A stretch of DNA of 64,000 nt from Scortum barcoo (GCA_023238725.1 CM041550.1:4101044-4165043), one strand, 5' to 3'. Positions 1-12,231 are shown, counted from the stretch's first letter. Numbers and translations are program-made. The notes: generated by a model not told the origin, from the sequence alone.

Positions 1-226
1 GAAGAGTGCAAATCAATGATGTCAAGTATGATGGGACTATTGAATTTTTTAAGTACATAGTCAAAGTGAGGATTATACCTTAAAAAAAACATTAAATGCA
101 CACTAACAAATTTATAAAGTATTTTAAAGACTGTTAAATGTTCTAAATACACACTGAAAAATAAGAACATCTGTATCTATAAAATGAGATGTGATTCAGG
201 TTTACGATGACTCTTTTGTCTTTCAG

Positions 227-3200
227 AAAAAGACGACAGACAGAGAAAGAGAGAGGGGAGATGGGGGGAGACAGAGGGAGGAGTCTGCGGGGAGGATGAG
301 GAGGAGGAGGAGGAAGAGGAGAGGAAGACACAAAGAGTCAGCTGATGGTGAGACACTGCAAACATCCAGACAAGAAAAACAAACCACACGACACTTAGCA
401 CGTCTCTCAAATGGTGATGGCAGGATATGTTCTTTTGTTGATCCGACAGAAGAGATTTAATGCATCAAACTAAGAAGCATTAAAGTAAATCTTGAAAGGG
501 AAGAGAGGTAATAAAACAGAGCAACTCTAGAAGTTTCATTTTAAGCGTGTCATCATAACACCTGTTGCAGGTGTGGCACAGTATACTGGTTAACATACTG
601 TCTGTAACATGTATTCATATAATAATTGGTAAGTTATTATCATAATAACTTTAATATGAACCATTTATTCCAACCACTGATACTAAAAATAGAGATATTT
701 TATCCCCAGTGAACTAGAACTAACTACTAACTAACTAGAAGATTTTCATCATTCATTCATTCTCTTCTCACAGAAAACAAAGAGGACCCCCTGGAGGGAG
801 AGGAGATGGAGCTCAGCCAGGAAATTGGGTACAAGACTAAACTAAAATCCAGCAATAGGTCCTCTCCAATGCAAAGATACAGCAGCCAATCAAACTCATA
901 CTCAGAGGAGGACACAGACCAGGTCTCCACCAACAGCGACAAATACAGCAGCGTCCGGTCGGTGAGCTCGCTCAGGTCCACTGCCGCTGCATCCCTCTTC
1001 AATCAGAGGAGCTCCAGGAGGTCTGCGGCCTCTTCCTTTGAAGGGGCGGTGCCGGCCAGCACCGCGGGACTCGCTTCATCACGAGGTCACCTGTCGTCAT
1101 GTTCGACTGTCATGGTAACAGAGGAACAGCTGATGTTGAACCCAGTGAAGCCAGAGGTTGGTCGGAAATACACAAACACAGCAGACATCATTTTATCAAT
1201 TGTGTATGTTTTAATTATTTTATGTTTGTTTTAGTCCTCCAGGGTCAGAAAAAAGCAGGAGGTGGAGGAGGCCGCCGCTCAGCATTTGGCCGAGCGAGCA
1301 GAGAGACGGAGGCAGGAGGTGGAGAGGAAGAGGAGGGAGCGGGAGGAAGAGGAGAGGAAGCAGCAGGAGAGGGAGCAGACGGAGGACAAGATGAAGAGCG
1401 AGCTAGAGGAGGAGAGGAGGAAGAGAGCCGAGGAGCTCAGGTCCTGCTTTTTTATCTGTCAGGGTGAACAGCTTGAAGGCTAATGAACTGGACTGCACTG
1501 ATCCCTGTAAAGGACAGAGTTTATCTTAGTTTCTAAGGCTGAGTAGTAACTTTGACGGGTAACGGGACACTCATGAGTATAATCGTTGGAATATCCCTTT
1601 AACAGTCTGCAGAAAAGAAATTAATTTCCTCTCTAAAAGAACCAAGTCTTAACGAACACAACAGTGACAACATCAGTTTTTAAGGGTATTATAACAAACT
1701 TGTTGACAGTCACTTATTTACACCTACAGCAGTTCCAGAGAAACATTATCACTCATTTCAATTGGTGTTTTTGTCGACCTGGCGAATGTCAGTCCAGTAT
1801 TCTCTCTCTCTTTTAGCTCTTTTTTGGTCTTTACCAGTTCCTGAGGGACTAATCAGTTCACCTGCTAGTTGCTTTTTCAATGAAAACTGCTGCCTGCTGC
1901 AGAAAATGGAAATTCTGAAAATGATTAAAAGTGAACAAGAAAAGTAAAGTGAACTGAAACTCACCACAGCAATGCTTTTTACATCTTTTGCAATGTTTTT
2001 TGATATGATGCTCATCATAAAATAGAGATTATAGCCACTTTTGTCTTTAAAAAAAAGGGCACTGCAGCATATAAAGTACATCTAAAGGTTTTAAATGGAC
2101 TTTCAACTTCATTAACATTCAATCTCCATCCTCCAGACTGAAGAGGCAGGTGGAGGAGGAGGAGAGGAGGAGGCATGAGGAAGAGGAGCAGGAGCGAGCG
2201 AGACGGGAACAGGTGCAAAAAGAGAGAGAGAGGAGGCGGCAGGAGGAGAGGAGGAGGCAGATGGAGCGACTCCAGAAGACGAGAGAAGAGGAGGAACAGA
2301 GGAGGAAAGGTGAGAGCCACAGGAGGAAAAAGATGGGACAGGAGGAGTGATAAGACAAGATAAAACTTTATTAATCACACATCAGAAAAATTCACTTCAT
2401 GAGGAAACGCCAACATCAGCTCACCATGTTATAAGTGCGATTAAAGGTAAGAATAGAAAAAATAAAACAATAGAAAAGATTCTTTTGCAGGGTCCTGAGT
2501 TATCATGCCTGCTGTCATGTTAGCAGGAAAAATTGATAAAAGAAGTAGCATGTTTTTGTCTTCTTCCATCTGAAATTATGAACAAAAAATGAATTTTGTG
2601 TGGTAAAGCTGCTACTAGCATTATTTATAAACTGCAAAATGCAGTTTCTTCATTGGAGCAAACAATCTGGTTTTATAGTCTCCAAAGATGAGAGGTTGAT
2701 CCATCTCTCTGCTTCAGCCAGCAGCTGCTCAAATAAAAGCCGTTATATATATATTATATAGAAATAATGAAGACATTATTAAGCTTCATCCTGTTTGCCG
2801 TCCCACTGTACATAATGACCCCCACAGCATCTCCACAGAACCTATAGACACCTGCTGATGGAGACCAACTAAGCTGTAAATGTAAAAGCATGCATGGCCA
2901 TCCACAGCTTCTGTAAATTTTGACCAAACGAGGCTTAATTTCACCACCACCTGGAGTTCTAGCATTCATGTTTTCTTCCAGTTGAGCTTTAAATAAAACT
3001 GATTTGGCTTGACTTGATATAAATAAAGGAATTGGTCTATTCTTGTTGTTTTTCAAAGATTATTTTTGGGCCATTTTGCCTTTATTTGACTGTGAAAGTT
3101 TCCTGGAAAATCACATTTTGTCGCCGCCAGCTGAACTCGAGCGTCTGTACCTGGAGGAGGAGAGGAGGCAGGAAGGAGGAGAACAAGATGCTGCAGGAGA

Positions 3201-3648
3201 TGGATGAGGGCCAGAGGATGGAGTACCTCCACAGGAAGGAGCAGGAGGAGGAGGAGAAGAGGACGAAAGAAGAGGAGCGCAAGAGGAGAGAGGAGGAGGC
3301 CGCCTCACGGGCTGCAGAGGAGGCCAGGCTGCAGGCGGAGCTGCTCTCCAGGTAGACATGTTTGTTTCGCAATGCTTTTATGTCACTTTTTTTTTTTTTC
3401 TGGGGGAGGGAAAACAGTATTGCGATTGTCCATAATGCAGCTCTCTGTCTCTCTCTCTCTCATTCTGTCCTCCCTGCAGACAGATGGCGCTGTTGCAGCA
3501 GCAGTTGGCCTTTAAAAGAGGTCTGGTGTTGGAGGCTGGAGGCCTGGAGAAAACTCAGGGCATCTCCAGACCGTGGATTTACTCTTATTTCACTTTGTTA
3601 CAGCTGCTGGGTATAAATTCAACCAAAGCTGAGACCACCAACCTTTAA
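227..3648 (+). CDS. 3' part of a coiled-coil protein gene, KIAA2012-like (six exons; frame broken in the fifth)
   Basis: The 5' exons lie before the window. Exons are supported by AG/GT borders with matching phases: 227-347, 774-1156, 1235-1440, 2137-2309, 3131-3351 and 3480-3648 (TAA 3646-3648). Exon 774-1156 codes a Ser-rich linker (motif SVRSVSSLRSTAAASLF). Exons 1235-3351 code an almost unbroken Glu/Arg/Lys/Gln coiled coil. The last exon codes a conserved non-coil tail with LVLEAGGLEKTQ and SRPWIYSYFTLLQLLG. From memory this tail resembles vertebrate KIAA2012, a family of unknown function; the family name is an inference. Odd: exon 3131-3351 is 221 nt, whereas the flanking phases require 220. 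One extra base in the purine run near 3171-3178 gives a TGA at 3205-3207. Downstream of it the expected reading resumes in another frame and joins the last exon correctly, so this is either a real frameshift or a one-base assembly error. Introns 348-773, 1441-2136 and 2310-3130 show nothing else I can identify. Confidence 0.72.
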
Positions 3649-3733
3649 TTTGCTTTTTAAATCATGATGATGACGAGTGGGAGGAAATTTATTTTTGATG
3701 AAATGGTTCACTGATTCTGAAAAGATCGTAAAA

Positions 3734-3739
3734 ATAAAA
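3734..3739 (+). promoter_or_regulatory. Poly(A) signal of the KIAA2012-like gene
   Basis: An AATAAA lies 86 bases after the stop codon at 3648. The same AATAAA context recurs after every duplicated last exon (modules M2-M5). The 3' ends of this gene and of the minus-strand OR face each other over about 300 bp (3649-3947), a stretch in which I see no other gene. Confidence 0.55.
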
Positions 3740-3947
3740 GAAAAACATTCAGTGAGACGTGCATCTCCACGTCCACAGTCTGTTGCAAGAAAAAAATACT
3801 TTCCCCTTTGTCCATTTGTCAAACACAGGACCTGTTTTTCTGTTTTCTCTTTTCAATGATGAAAAAACATCTCACCAATGTGTTTCATAAACATGCTGTA
3901 TTTATACCATATATAAGTAATAAAATATGGCAATCAATGAGCTTCAT

Positions 3948-4813
3948 TTATTGATAAAGCTGCAATGCCTTTTAATGTAAAAAACTTGGTGAAAGCATGC
4001 CTAATTTTCGACAGCTGATGACCGTATATTATTGGATTTAGAAGAGGTTGAATGATCAGTGCATACAGTGACAAAATAACTTCCAGCTCAAATGGAATAA
4101 ACGTAATGTCGAATCTTTGACTGATAAGATTATAAAAGCAGGCAAAGACAAAGCTGATGAGTGAAACTAAATGTGGAGTGCAGGTATCAAAAGCCTATCA
4201 TTTTGGTCTCTTTGGAGGCTTTTAAACAAACAGACAAGATCCTCACATAAGTGTATGAAATATAACTGAGAGGAAAAGCAACAGTGAAAATAAGACCAAA
4301 AACAACATCATGAACATATGACACTGTTCTGTTCGGTGAGCAAGAAAGTTCAACCACAAGGTGATTGGCACAACAAACTTTGTGGATAACAGACCCACAA
4401 AACTTTGAACGAACAGTAAAAGACAGCAAAACTCCAACTTCTACAAAAGAAACCATCCAAATAACAGATATGCCGATTTGAACCTTTCTTTTAGTGATTA
4501 TGACGTTGTAAAGTAAAGGCTTACAAATACAAACAAATCTATCATACGCCATTATTGTTAATGTTCCATATCGAATGGTCACATATGTATTAATGTTAAA
4601 TATCTGAAGGAAGCAGTAAAAAGTAGAAATTTCATGAGTCTCTGACAAGATGTTGAACCATCAGACAGGGCAGTAAAGATGTGTAAAGGTGTTGGCAAAA
4701 ATATTTGATATGTACAAGAACAATGCAAGGAAGAAATATGTGTACATAAAGTTTCCTATGTTACTGTACATAGTGAAGACCAATGACACAATCTCTGTTG
4801 AGTTTTCCATCAT
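3948..4813 (-). pseudogene. Odorant receptor pseudogene, copy 1 (M1)
   Basis: Seven-transmembrane fish OR on the minus strand; the start ATG pair is at 4808-4813 and the homologous stop at 3948-3950. The motif MAYDRFVCICKPLLY (the OR MAYDRYVAIC signature) and the CTPHLVSLISF region are present. Compared with the intact copy at 37091-38041 it carries a net deletion of about 88 bp near 4677-4682 that removes the first intracellular loop and TM2 signature (LHEPMY), an extra base near 4654, an extra base near 4195 and an extra base near 3969. At least four lesions make this a pseudogene whatever the assembly quality. ORs act as ligand-gated G-protein-coupled receptors in olfactory neurons; ligand and subfamily cannot be read from the sequence. 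Confidence 0.85.
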
Positions 4814-5489
4814 CACCGTCACAAATTAATATGCATTCAGTACTTTTCTGATTTGTGGATATGCGACAGCAAGTTTAAAAAGAAATGCAATATGTCAATA
4901 TGTGTGTTTTAAAGGAATAAACAGGAAAATTACTGACACAATAAAGTGTTTTCTTTGTTTTTTTAGTAGAAGTTGTTCCATTATAAAACATTTTATGAAA
5001 GCAGCTGAAAAACAGTTTAAAACCTTCCAAAGCAAAGACAAATGTTTTGGAGAGACTTACTAAAGTTGTTAAGTTAGTTATAAGATTTTGGATTTCCTCC
5101 TCCCCTCCCAAACAGAGAACAAACAGAGGCAGCGGCTCAGCTTTATACTCATCTTTCAGCAGACAAACACACACAACAAGCCCTTCGAGGAATTCATCAA
5201 GATGCAACTGACTTTAGCAGAAAATAACAAAGTGTTTAGATGGAGAAAGTTCACATGTTACTGTACAAAAACCTTTGAATTTCCAATTCAGCAGGAAGTG
5301 CATTCATGTGAAAACAACAGTTTTTCATTACAAGCAGCTTCATCAGAGCCATGAATGAAGTGTTTAATATGACATAAAATGACAGTAATACCTGTAATAT
5401 TCAACACAGTGAAATGCATACAGGATACAATAATCACATAATTAGCATATAAAAAGAAGCTTTAACAACAAATTATTTCCAATATAGGA
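4814..5489 (-). promoter_or_regulatory. OR upstream region, copy 1, with TATA box
   Basis: About 650 bp conserved upstream of each OR copy. On the minus strand it holds TATAAA (5142-5147) and, nearer the ATG, a GTAAGT donor and a pyrimidine-rich tract ending in AG, as expected for a 5' UTR intron (see the intact copy, 38042-38705). No protein-coding gene is seen in it. Confidence 0.5.
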
Positions 5490-7185
5490 TAAGGACTTGG
5501 ACTCAAATGCCCGACTCCCAGACACAGATGAAAGTTTTCAATGATCTTTACTTAAAACATAAAGTAAAAGTAATAACTGAAAGAGGCTCCAATGGAGTAA
5601 ATACTAAAGCTCTCTGTACCCAGGTGGCAAAATAACATGACAAGACAGGACAGACACGGACAATAGATACAAGAGGTAATGGGGCACAGGTGGAAACAAT
5701 CGTGGCAACCGTAGCCGCCCCAGTCCACCAAAAACAGGTGGCCTCTGCCCCGTTTCCTGATCAGGCCCTCACTGCACCTCACACAGGGCCTGCCTCAACG
5801 ATGCGGGAATGGTGGTGGGGGCTAGGATGGGGGAATCAGGTCACTCTCCTTGACCGGCTTGACCTTCTCAACATTAAATGTGGGATGCACACGGAGGGAC
5901 CTGGGCAGACGTAAGCGAACAGACACAGGGTTAATAAACTTGGATACAGGAAATGGGCCCTGCAAACCTCAGAGCCAGCTTCCTGGAGGCGATGTTGAGG
6001 GGTAAGTCTCTTGTTGATAACCCACGTTCTGCCCTGGTTTATACACCGGCGCCAAGTGCTGCCACCAATCCACTACTCTCTTCATGCAGGATGCGCTCCC
6101 CAGCAAAGAGATTGTAGGACCTGACCACTCAATCTTGGGCGAGATTACGGTAAAGAACAGAGGTATCCTTTTCTTTACCGTAATCTCGTGATGAGTGGTC
6201 AGGTCCTGCTGTTGTCTATCCTGCTAATCTGTCCGATTGTTGTCGATTCCATCCGTCTTGGCCACAAGACCTTCAGGCAGGAGTCAATGTAGTTCTTCAT
6301 GGCCTCTCTTTTGGGGCCCGAGCGAGAGTACAGGTGTCCTTTTGGAATTGTAGCACCGGACAGCAGGTCTATGGGGCAGTCATAAGGTCGATACGGTGGT
6401 AGAGAGGTGGCTCATGCTTTACTAAAAATCTCCCCTAGGTCATGGTAGCACTCTAGCACATTAGTCAAGTCTGGGGAGTCTGTGGTCGTCTTTATGGAGT
6501 CACTCCTCCCATTCACACTTCCCATGCCCACCAGCCCCTCATTTCTCAGACAAACCCTAGAACATTCCTCCCCCCATCCCTTTTATTTTCCATGTGTGCC
6601 AGTCAGTAGGTGGGTTGTGTTTGGGTAGCCAAAGAAAACAAAGAATAAGTGGGTGTTGGACACCATCCTGCTGAAGAATTCGGTGGAGGCCCTCTGGTGG
6701 ATGGTGGATGTGTTCTCATGCTGCCTTTCTGTTCCATGATTCTATTGTCTATTTTTGTAACCATAGCAATTACTGAGTCTAGGGTCATGGGAAGATCGAG
6801 TGGGGTAGCTGATCTTTGATAGAGTTGGAAAGTCTGTTAACGAATGCATCATGCAATGCAGACTCCTTCCACCCACTGTCAGCTGCGATGGTCCGGCAAA
6901 GAATGGCATAATCTTCTACTCTTTGTTTATTTTGTCGCAGATTTATCAGGCTTCTGGCTGCCTCACAACTGGGACTGGTATGATTGAATATTTTCTCAAT
7001 GACTCAGTAAATATGTCAAAGGACTTAAACACTGGGGACCCTCGGGCATATTTGGCTGTCGCCCATGCCGCCGCTCTGCCCGTCATGTGGGTCACCATGA
7101 AGACTACCTTTGATTGGTCAGTGGGAAAGGCGGCAGGCTGATGGTGGTAATGTAGGTTGCATTGCACTAAAAAGGGGCGGTTTTA
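5490..7185 (-). mobile_element. Ty3/Gypsy element copy G1, internally deleted
   Basis: Minus-strand Gypsy remnant. The 3' terminal part is near 5490-5750. Gag-like reading is at 6603-7167: MTLDSVIAMVTKIDNRI resembles a gag C-terminal segment, and FPTDQSKVVFMVTHMTGRAA the gag core of fish Gypsy elements. Integrase and RT, present in G2 and G3, are mostly deleted here; at the deletion point sits a fold-back hairpin (6116-6207). No intact protein remains. Confidence 0.75.
6116..6207. repeat. Long inverted repeat (hairpin) at a deletion junction
   Basis: Two pairs of perfect 16-bp arms: 6116-6131 with 6192-6207 (AGGACCTGACCACTCA and its complement) and 6140-6155 with 6173-6188 (CGAGATTACGGTAAAG and its complement), with a 17-nt loop and an 8-versus-3-nt internal bulge. 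The homologous Gypsy copies show the right inner arm (15352 onward, 32280 onward) but not the left one. Confidence 0.9.
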
Positions 7186-7648
7186 CTGGTTTTATAGTCT
7201 CCAAAGATGAGAGGTTGACCCATGTTGTCAGGGGGCATTATGTGGCACCCATGGTATGAGGAACCACAATTTAATGGGAGCTTTTGTATTATTTTTTTAT
7301 TATTATCATAATTCATAATAAGTGTACACATTTGTTTAATTGTTTTTCTGAAGATGCACATCCACCAGTAATTTTGCAGATTTTTATCTGCTTAGCACAT
7401 TGAGAACAGAGGGGAGAATATGTGTTGTTTGGTCAGGTGGAAACCTTTGTGTACATCGTTGCTGCGGGGTACCTGTGTGGGAGCACCTGAGGAAGGGGGA
7501 GTTTCCGCTGTCTCCAAGTTGTAAATAAAAATACCAGAAGTGATCTGGAGAGAGAGTGAGAGGCATGGTGATCTATTCTTCTTCTTCTTACCTGCTTTGT
7601 ACAGGTTACTATATTTGTAACGCGGTCTGCTTCACTGAGGCCCGTAAC
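7186..7648. repeat. Inter-module spacer of unknown origin, copy 1
   Basis: Begins with about 30 bp of the host-gene intron, then AT-rich sequence repeated at 16480-17045 and 40725-41120. It contains one copy of the roughly 70-bp segment (7532-7604, ending CCTGCTTTGTACAGGT) that occurs twice in the other spacers. No coding potential that I trust. Confidence 0.55.
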
Positions 7649-7649
7649 A

Positions 7650-8608
7650 ATTACGCCCCTGGTAGGGTCTCCCATGACAAACAGGTCCTAGGTGACGGGC
7701 CAGACTAAGAGCGGTTCACAAGCCTATCATGAAAAGTAGACCAACAAGGACCGTTACGTCGCCCGGATTGGCGTTACCGGGGCCCCACCCTGGAGCCAGG
7801 CCTGGGGCTGGGGCTCGCAGGCGAGCGCCTGGTGGCTCAGCCTGAAATGGCCCAATCTATGTGGGGCTGTCTTGGCTGACACGCCTCTGTAACATTGCAT
7901 TGGAGGTTGGGGACAGTGCCTCTGGAGTGGCAAACCGGGGTGGTGGTCCCTCTTTTTAAAAAGGGGGACCGGAGAGTGTGTTCCAACTACAGGGGGATCA
8001 CACTTCTCAGCCTCCCCAGGGAAGGTCTACGCCAGGGTACTGGAGAGGAGAATTCGGCCGATAGTCGACCCTCGGATTCAGGAGGAACAATGCGGTTTTC
8101 ATCCTGGTCGTGGAATACTGGACCAGCTCTATACCCTCCGCAGGGTGCTTGAGGGTTTATGGGAGTTTGCCCAACCAGTCCACATGTGCTTTGTGGATCT
8201 GGAGAAGGCATTCGACCGTGTCCCTCGTGGTATTCTGTGGGGAGTGCTCCGCGAGTATGGGGATCCTGGGGGCCCTTTGCTAAGGGCTGTTCGGTCTCTG
8301 TACTGGACCGGAGCAGGAGCTTGGTTCGCATTGCCGGCAGTAAGTCAGACCTGTTCCCAGTGCATGTTGGACTCCGGCAGGGCTGCCCTTTGTCACCGGT
8401 CCTGTTTCATAATCTTTATGGACAGGATTTCTAGGCGTAGCCAGGGGCCGGAGGGAGTCCAGGTTTGGGAACCACAGGATTTCATCTCTGCTTTTTGCAG
8501 ATGATGTTGTCCTGTTGGCTTCATCAAAGCCAGGACCTTCAGCATGTACTGGAGCCCTCTGCGGGCGGTTTGCAGCCGAGTGTGAAGTGGCTGGGATGAG
8601 AATCAGCA
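7650..8608 (+). mobile_element. Rex3/RTE-type LINE fragment R1 (5' piece joined to RT)
   Basis: Plus-strand piece of the Rex3-like LINE seen nearly complete at 57090-60260. The 5' leader is joined at about 7850-7865 directly to the RT domain, removing the endonuclease. RT reading includes VVPLFKKGD and CFVDLEKAFDRVP and ends after ISTS-like codons at 8608, where it joins the host-gene intron. The same internal deletion is present in R2 (21060) and R5 (41908), so these three descend from one deleted copy. Confidence 0.8.
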
Positions 8609-8810
8609 CCTCACCACCACCCGGGGTTCAGCGTTCATGTTTTCTTCCAGTTGAGCTTTAAATAAAACTGATTTGGCTTGACTTGATATAAATAAAGGAA
8701 TGGGTCTTTTCTTGTTGTTTTTCAAAGATTATTTTTGGGCCATTTTGGGCCTTTATTTGACTGTGAAAGTTTGCCTTTATTTGACCTGAAAGTTTCCTCG
8801 CCAAGAAATT

Positions 8811-9304
8811 GTTCTGCACCTGGAGGAGGAGAGGAGGCAGGAGGAGGGAAAAGGGTGGCGTGCCAGGAGGAGGAGGAGAGGAGGACGAAAGAAGAGGAGT
8901 GCAAGAGGAGAGAGGAGGAGGCCGCCTCACGGGCCAGAGGAGGGGTGCAGGCGGGCTGCTCTCCAGGAGAGTTTGTCAATGCTTTTATGCTTTTTTTTTC
9001 TGGGGGAGGGAAAACAAGTGTCCATAATGAGCTCTCTGTCTCTCTCTCTCTCATTCTGTCCTCCCTCAGACAGATGGCGCTGTTGCAGCAGCAGTTGGCC
9101 TTTAAAAGAGGTCTGGTGTTGGAGATTGGAGGCCTGGAGAAAACTCAGGGCATCTCCAGACCGTGGATTTACTCTTATTTCACTTTGTTACAGCTGCTGG
9201 GTATAAATTTAACCAAAGCTGAGACCACCAACCTTAAATCTGCTTTTCAAATCATGATGATGACGAGTGGGAGGAAATTTATTTTTGATGAAATGGTTCA
9301 CTGA
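8811..9304 (+). pseudogene. Degraded copy of the last two KIAA2012-like exons (M2)
   Basis: The penultimate exon (about 8811-8966) has lost the splice acceptor (the CGCCGCCAG context is absent) and the donor (CCAG followed by GA instead of GT), is about 65 bp shorter than its paralogues, and carries an 18-nt patch (8847-8864) identical to Rex3 sequence. The last exon (9070 onward) keeps LVLEIGGLEKTQ and RPWIYSYFTLLQLLG, but the stop codon is changed, so reading continues to TGA at 9302-9304. It cannot be spliced as in the parent gene. Confidence 0.85.
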
Positions 9305-9537
9305 TTCTGAAAAGATCGTAAAAATAAAAGAAAAACATTCAGTGAGACGTGCATCTCCACGTCCACAGTCTGTTGCAAGAAAAAAATACTTTCCCCTTTG
9401 TCCATTTGTCAAACACAGGACCTGTTTTTCTGTTTTCTCTTTTCAATGATGAAAAAACATCTCACCAATGTGTTTCATAAACATGCTGTATTTATACCGT
9501 ATATTAGTAATAAAATATGGCAATCAATGAGCTTCAT

Positions 9538-10489
9538 TTATTGATAAAGCTGCAATGCTTTTAATGTAAAAAACTTGGTGAAAGCATGCCTAATTTTCGA
9601 CAGTTGAAGACCATATATTATTGGATTTAGAAGAGGTTGAATAATCAGTGCATACAGTGACAAAATAACTTCCAGCTCAAATGGAATAAACGTAATGTCA
9701 GATCTTTGACTGATAAGATTATAAAAGCAGGCAAAGACAAAGCTGATGAGTGAAACTAAATGTGGAGTGCAGGTATCAAAAGCCTTCATTTTGGTCTCTC
9801 TGGAGGCTTTTAAACAAACAGACAAGATCCTCACATAAGTGTATGAAATATAACTGAGAGGAAAAGCAACAGTGAAAATAAGACCAAAAACAACATCATG
9901 AACATATGACACTGTTCTGTTCATTGAGCAAGAAAGTTCAACCACAAGGTGATTGGACACAACAAACTTTGTGGATAACAGTCCCACAAAACTTTGAACG
10001 AACAGTAAAGGACAGCAAAACTCCAATTTCTACAAAAGAAACCATCCAAATAACAGATATGCCGATTTGAACCTTTCTTTTAGTGATTATGACGTTGTAA
10101 AGTAAAGGCTTACAAATACATACAAATCTATCATACGCCATTATTGTTAATGTTCCATATTCAATGGCCACATATGTATTAATGTTAAATATCTGAAGGA
10201 AGCAGTAAAAAGTAGAAATTTCATGAGTCTCTGACAAGATGTTAACCATCAGACAGGGCAGTAAAGATGTGCTGCCGTGTATTTCATTAACAAACAAGTT
10301 ACACAGGAACAGATACATGGGCTCATGCAGATTTCTGTCCACATAAATGATGACAATGAGAACAGTGTTGGCAAAAATAATTGATATGTACAAGAACAAT
10401 GCAAGGAAGAAATATGTGTACTTAAAGTTTCCTATGTTACTGTACATAGTGAAGACAAATGACACAATCTCTGTTGAGTTTTCCATCAT
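9538..10489 (-). pseudogene. Odorant receptor pseudogene, copy 2 (M2), single frameshift
   Basis: Full-length OR on the minus strand with ATG at 10487-10489 and stop at 9538-9540. N-glycosylation site NST at residues 4-6, TM2 motif LHEPMYLFLCNLF, MAYDRFVCICKPLLY, CTPHLVSLISF and PLLNPIIYGL are all present. One extra base near 9956 (GGACACAAC where intact copies have GGAACAAC) shifts the frame in the second extracellular loop. The same extra base is in copy 3. Apart from this lesion the sequence is nearly that of the intact copy, so the loss is recent or the base is an assembly error repeated in two copies. Confidence 0.83.
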
Positions 10490-11165
10490 CACAGTCACAA
10501 ATTAATACGCATTCAGTACTTTTCTGATTTGTGGATATGTGACAGCAAGTTTAAAAAGAAATGCAATATTTCATTATGTGTGTTTTAAAGGAATAAACAG
10601 GAAAATTACTGACACAATAAAGTGTTTTCTGTTTTTTTAGTAGAAGTTGTTCCATTATAAAACATTTTATGAAAGCAGCTGAAAAACAGTTTAAAACCTT
10701 CCAAAGCAAGGCAAATGTTTTGGAGAGACTTACTAAAGTTGTTAAGTTAGTTATAAGATTTTGGATTTCCTCCTCCCCTCCCAAACAGAGAACAAACAGA
10801 GGCAGCGGCTCAGCTTTATACTCATCTTTCAGCAGACAAACACACACAACAAGCCCTTCGAGGAATTCATCAAGATGCAACTGACTTTAGCAGAAAATAA
10901 CAAAGTGTTTAGAAGGAGAAAGTTCACATGTTACTGTACAAAAGCCTTTGAATTTCCAATTCAGCAGGAAGTGCATTCATGTGAAAACAACAGTTTTTCA
11001 TTACAAGCAGCTTCATCAGAGTCATGAATGAAGTGTTTAATATGACAAAATGACAGTAATACCTGTAATATTCAACACAGTGAAATGCATACAGGATACA
11101 ATAATCACATAAGTACCATATAAAAAGAAGCTTTAACAACATTTTTTTTTCCAACATGGGACAAA
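10490..11165 (-). promoter_or_regulatory. OR upstream region, copy 2, with TATA box
   Basis: Copy of the conserved upstream segment; TATAAA on the minus strand at 10815-10820. Nothing else identified. Confidence 0.5.
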
Positions 11166-12231
11166 CTCACAAGGACTTGGACTCAAATGCCCGACTCCCA
11201 GAGACAGATTAAAGTTTCAATGATCTTTACTTAAAACATAAAGTAAAAGTAATAACTGAAAGAGGCTCCAACGGAGTAAATACTAAAGCTCTCTGTATCC
11301 AGGTGGCAAAATAACATGACAAGACAGGACAGACATGGACAATAAATATAAGAGGTAATGGGGCACAGGTGGAAACAATTGTGGCAACCGTAGCCACCAC
11401 AGTCCACCAAAAACAGGTGGCCTCTGCCCCGTTTCCTGATCAGGCCCTCACTGGCACCTCACACAGGGCCTGCCTCAACGATGCGGGGTGGTGGTGGGGG
11501 CTTAGGATGGGGGAACCAGGTCACTCTCCTTGACCGGCTTGACCTTCTCAACATTAAACGTTGGATGCACATGGAGGGACCTGGGCAGACGTAAGTGAAC
11601 AGACACAGGGTTAATAAACTTGGATACAGGAAATGGGCCCGCAAACCTCAGAGCCAGCTTCCTGGAGGCGATGTTGAGGGGTAAGTCTCTTGTTGATAAC
11701 CCACGTTCTGCCCTGGTTTATACACCGGCGCCAAGTGCTGCCGCCAATCCACTACTCTCTTCATGCAGGATGCGCTCCCCAGCAGGACCTGACAAGCAGC
11801 AGCCCAAACCTGGCAACATTATCTGACAAGCGCCAGGGCGGAGGGAATGGAGTCTCCTCTCCGCCTTGGAGAACAGAGGCGTATTGTACCCATAGGCACA
11901 TTCGCACGGGCGCAGAGCGGTGGCCGAGGTGGGCGGCGAGTTGTGGGCATTTTCCACCCACTTCAGATGTTTACTCCAGGACGCAGGATTTTTGGAGACA
12001 AGAAATGGAGGCAAGTCCACTGCTGTAAGTACAGTGGTGTTACCTCTTGAAGCAGGCAAGTCTGTGACAAAGTTCAAAGAGATGTAGGACCAGGGATGAG
12101 ATGGCACCAGCAGTGTCTCTAGCAGCCCCATCTTGGGCTGGGAGGTCTTGTTTGGGGCGCAGGTGGTGCAAACGGCCACATACTCCTTCACATCGTTCCT
12201 CATCTCCTTACTGTCCCCTTACAGCACAAAG
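11166..12231 (-). mobile_element. Ty3/Gypsy copy G2, 3' half (integrase region)
   Basis: Minus-strand Gypsy. Integrase-like reading 11718-12203 includes VCTTCAPNKTSQPKMGLLE, HPWSYISLNFVTDLP and a C-terminal WSKHLKWVENAHNSPPTSA block. The central catalytic part between these blocks is missing, so the integrase is dead. The element is split by the LINE at 12232-15193 and continues at 15194. Confidence 0.78.

Larger units (their letters stand above)
2885..7185. repeat. Duplicated module M1 (original position)
   Basis: First copy of a tandemly repeated module: last KIAA2012-like intron and two final exons (plus), OR (minus), OR upstream region, Gypsy element (minus). M1 is continuous with the upstream exons of the host gene, so its left end is the original locus. 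Its right end joins Gypsy sequence to a copied host-intron piece (about 7190-7230, matching the intron at 2675-2702) inside a shared run TGGTTTTATAGTCTCCAAAG. Confidence 0.75.

Noticed and set aside
2015..3372. Long Ser/Pro/Leu-rich minus-strand reading frames opposite the coiled-coil exons
   Set aside because: They are the complement of GAG/AGG-rich coding sequence, recur at every exon copy and have no start context or domain.
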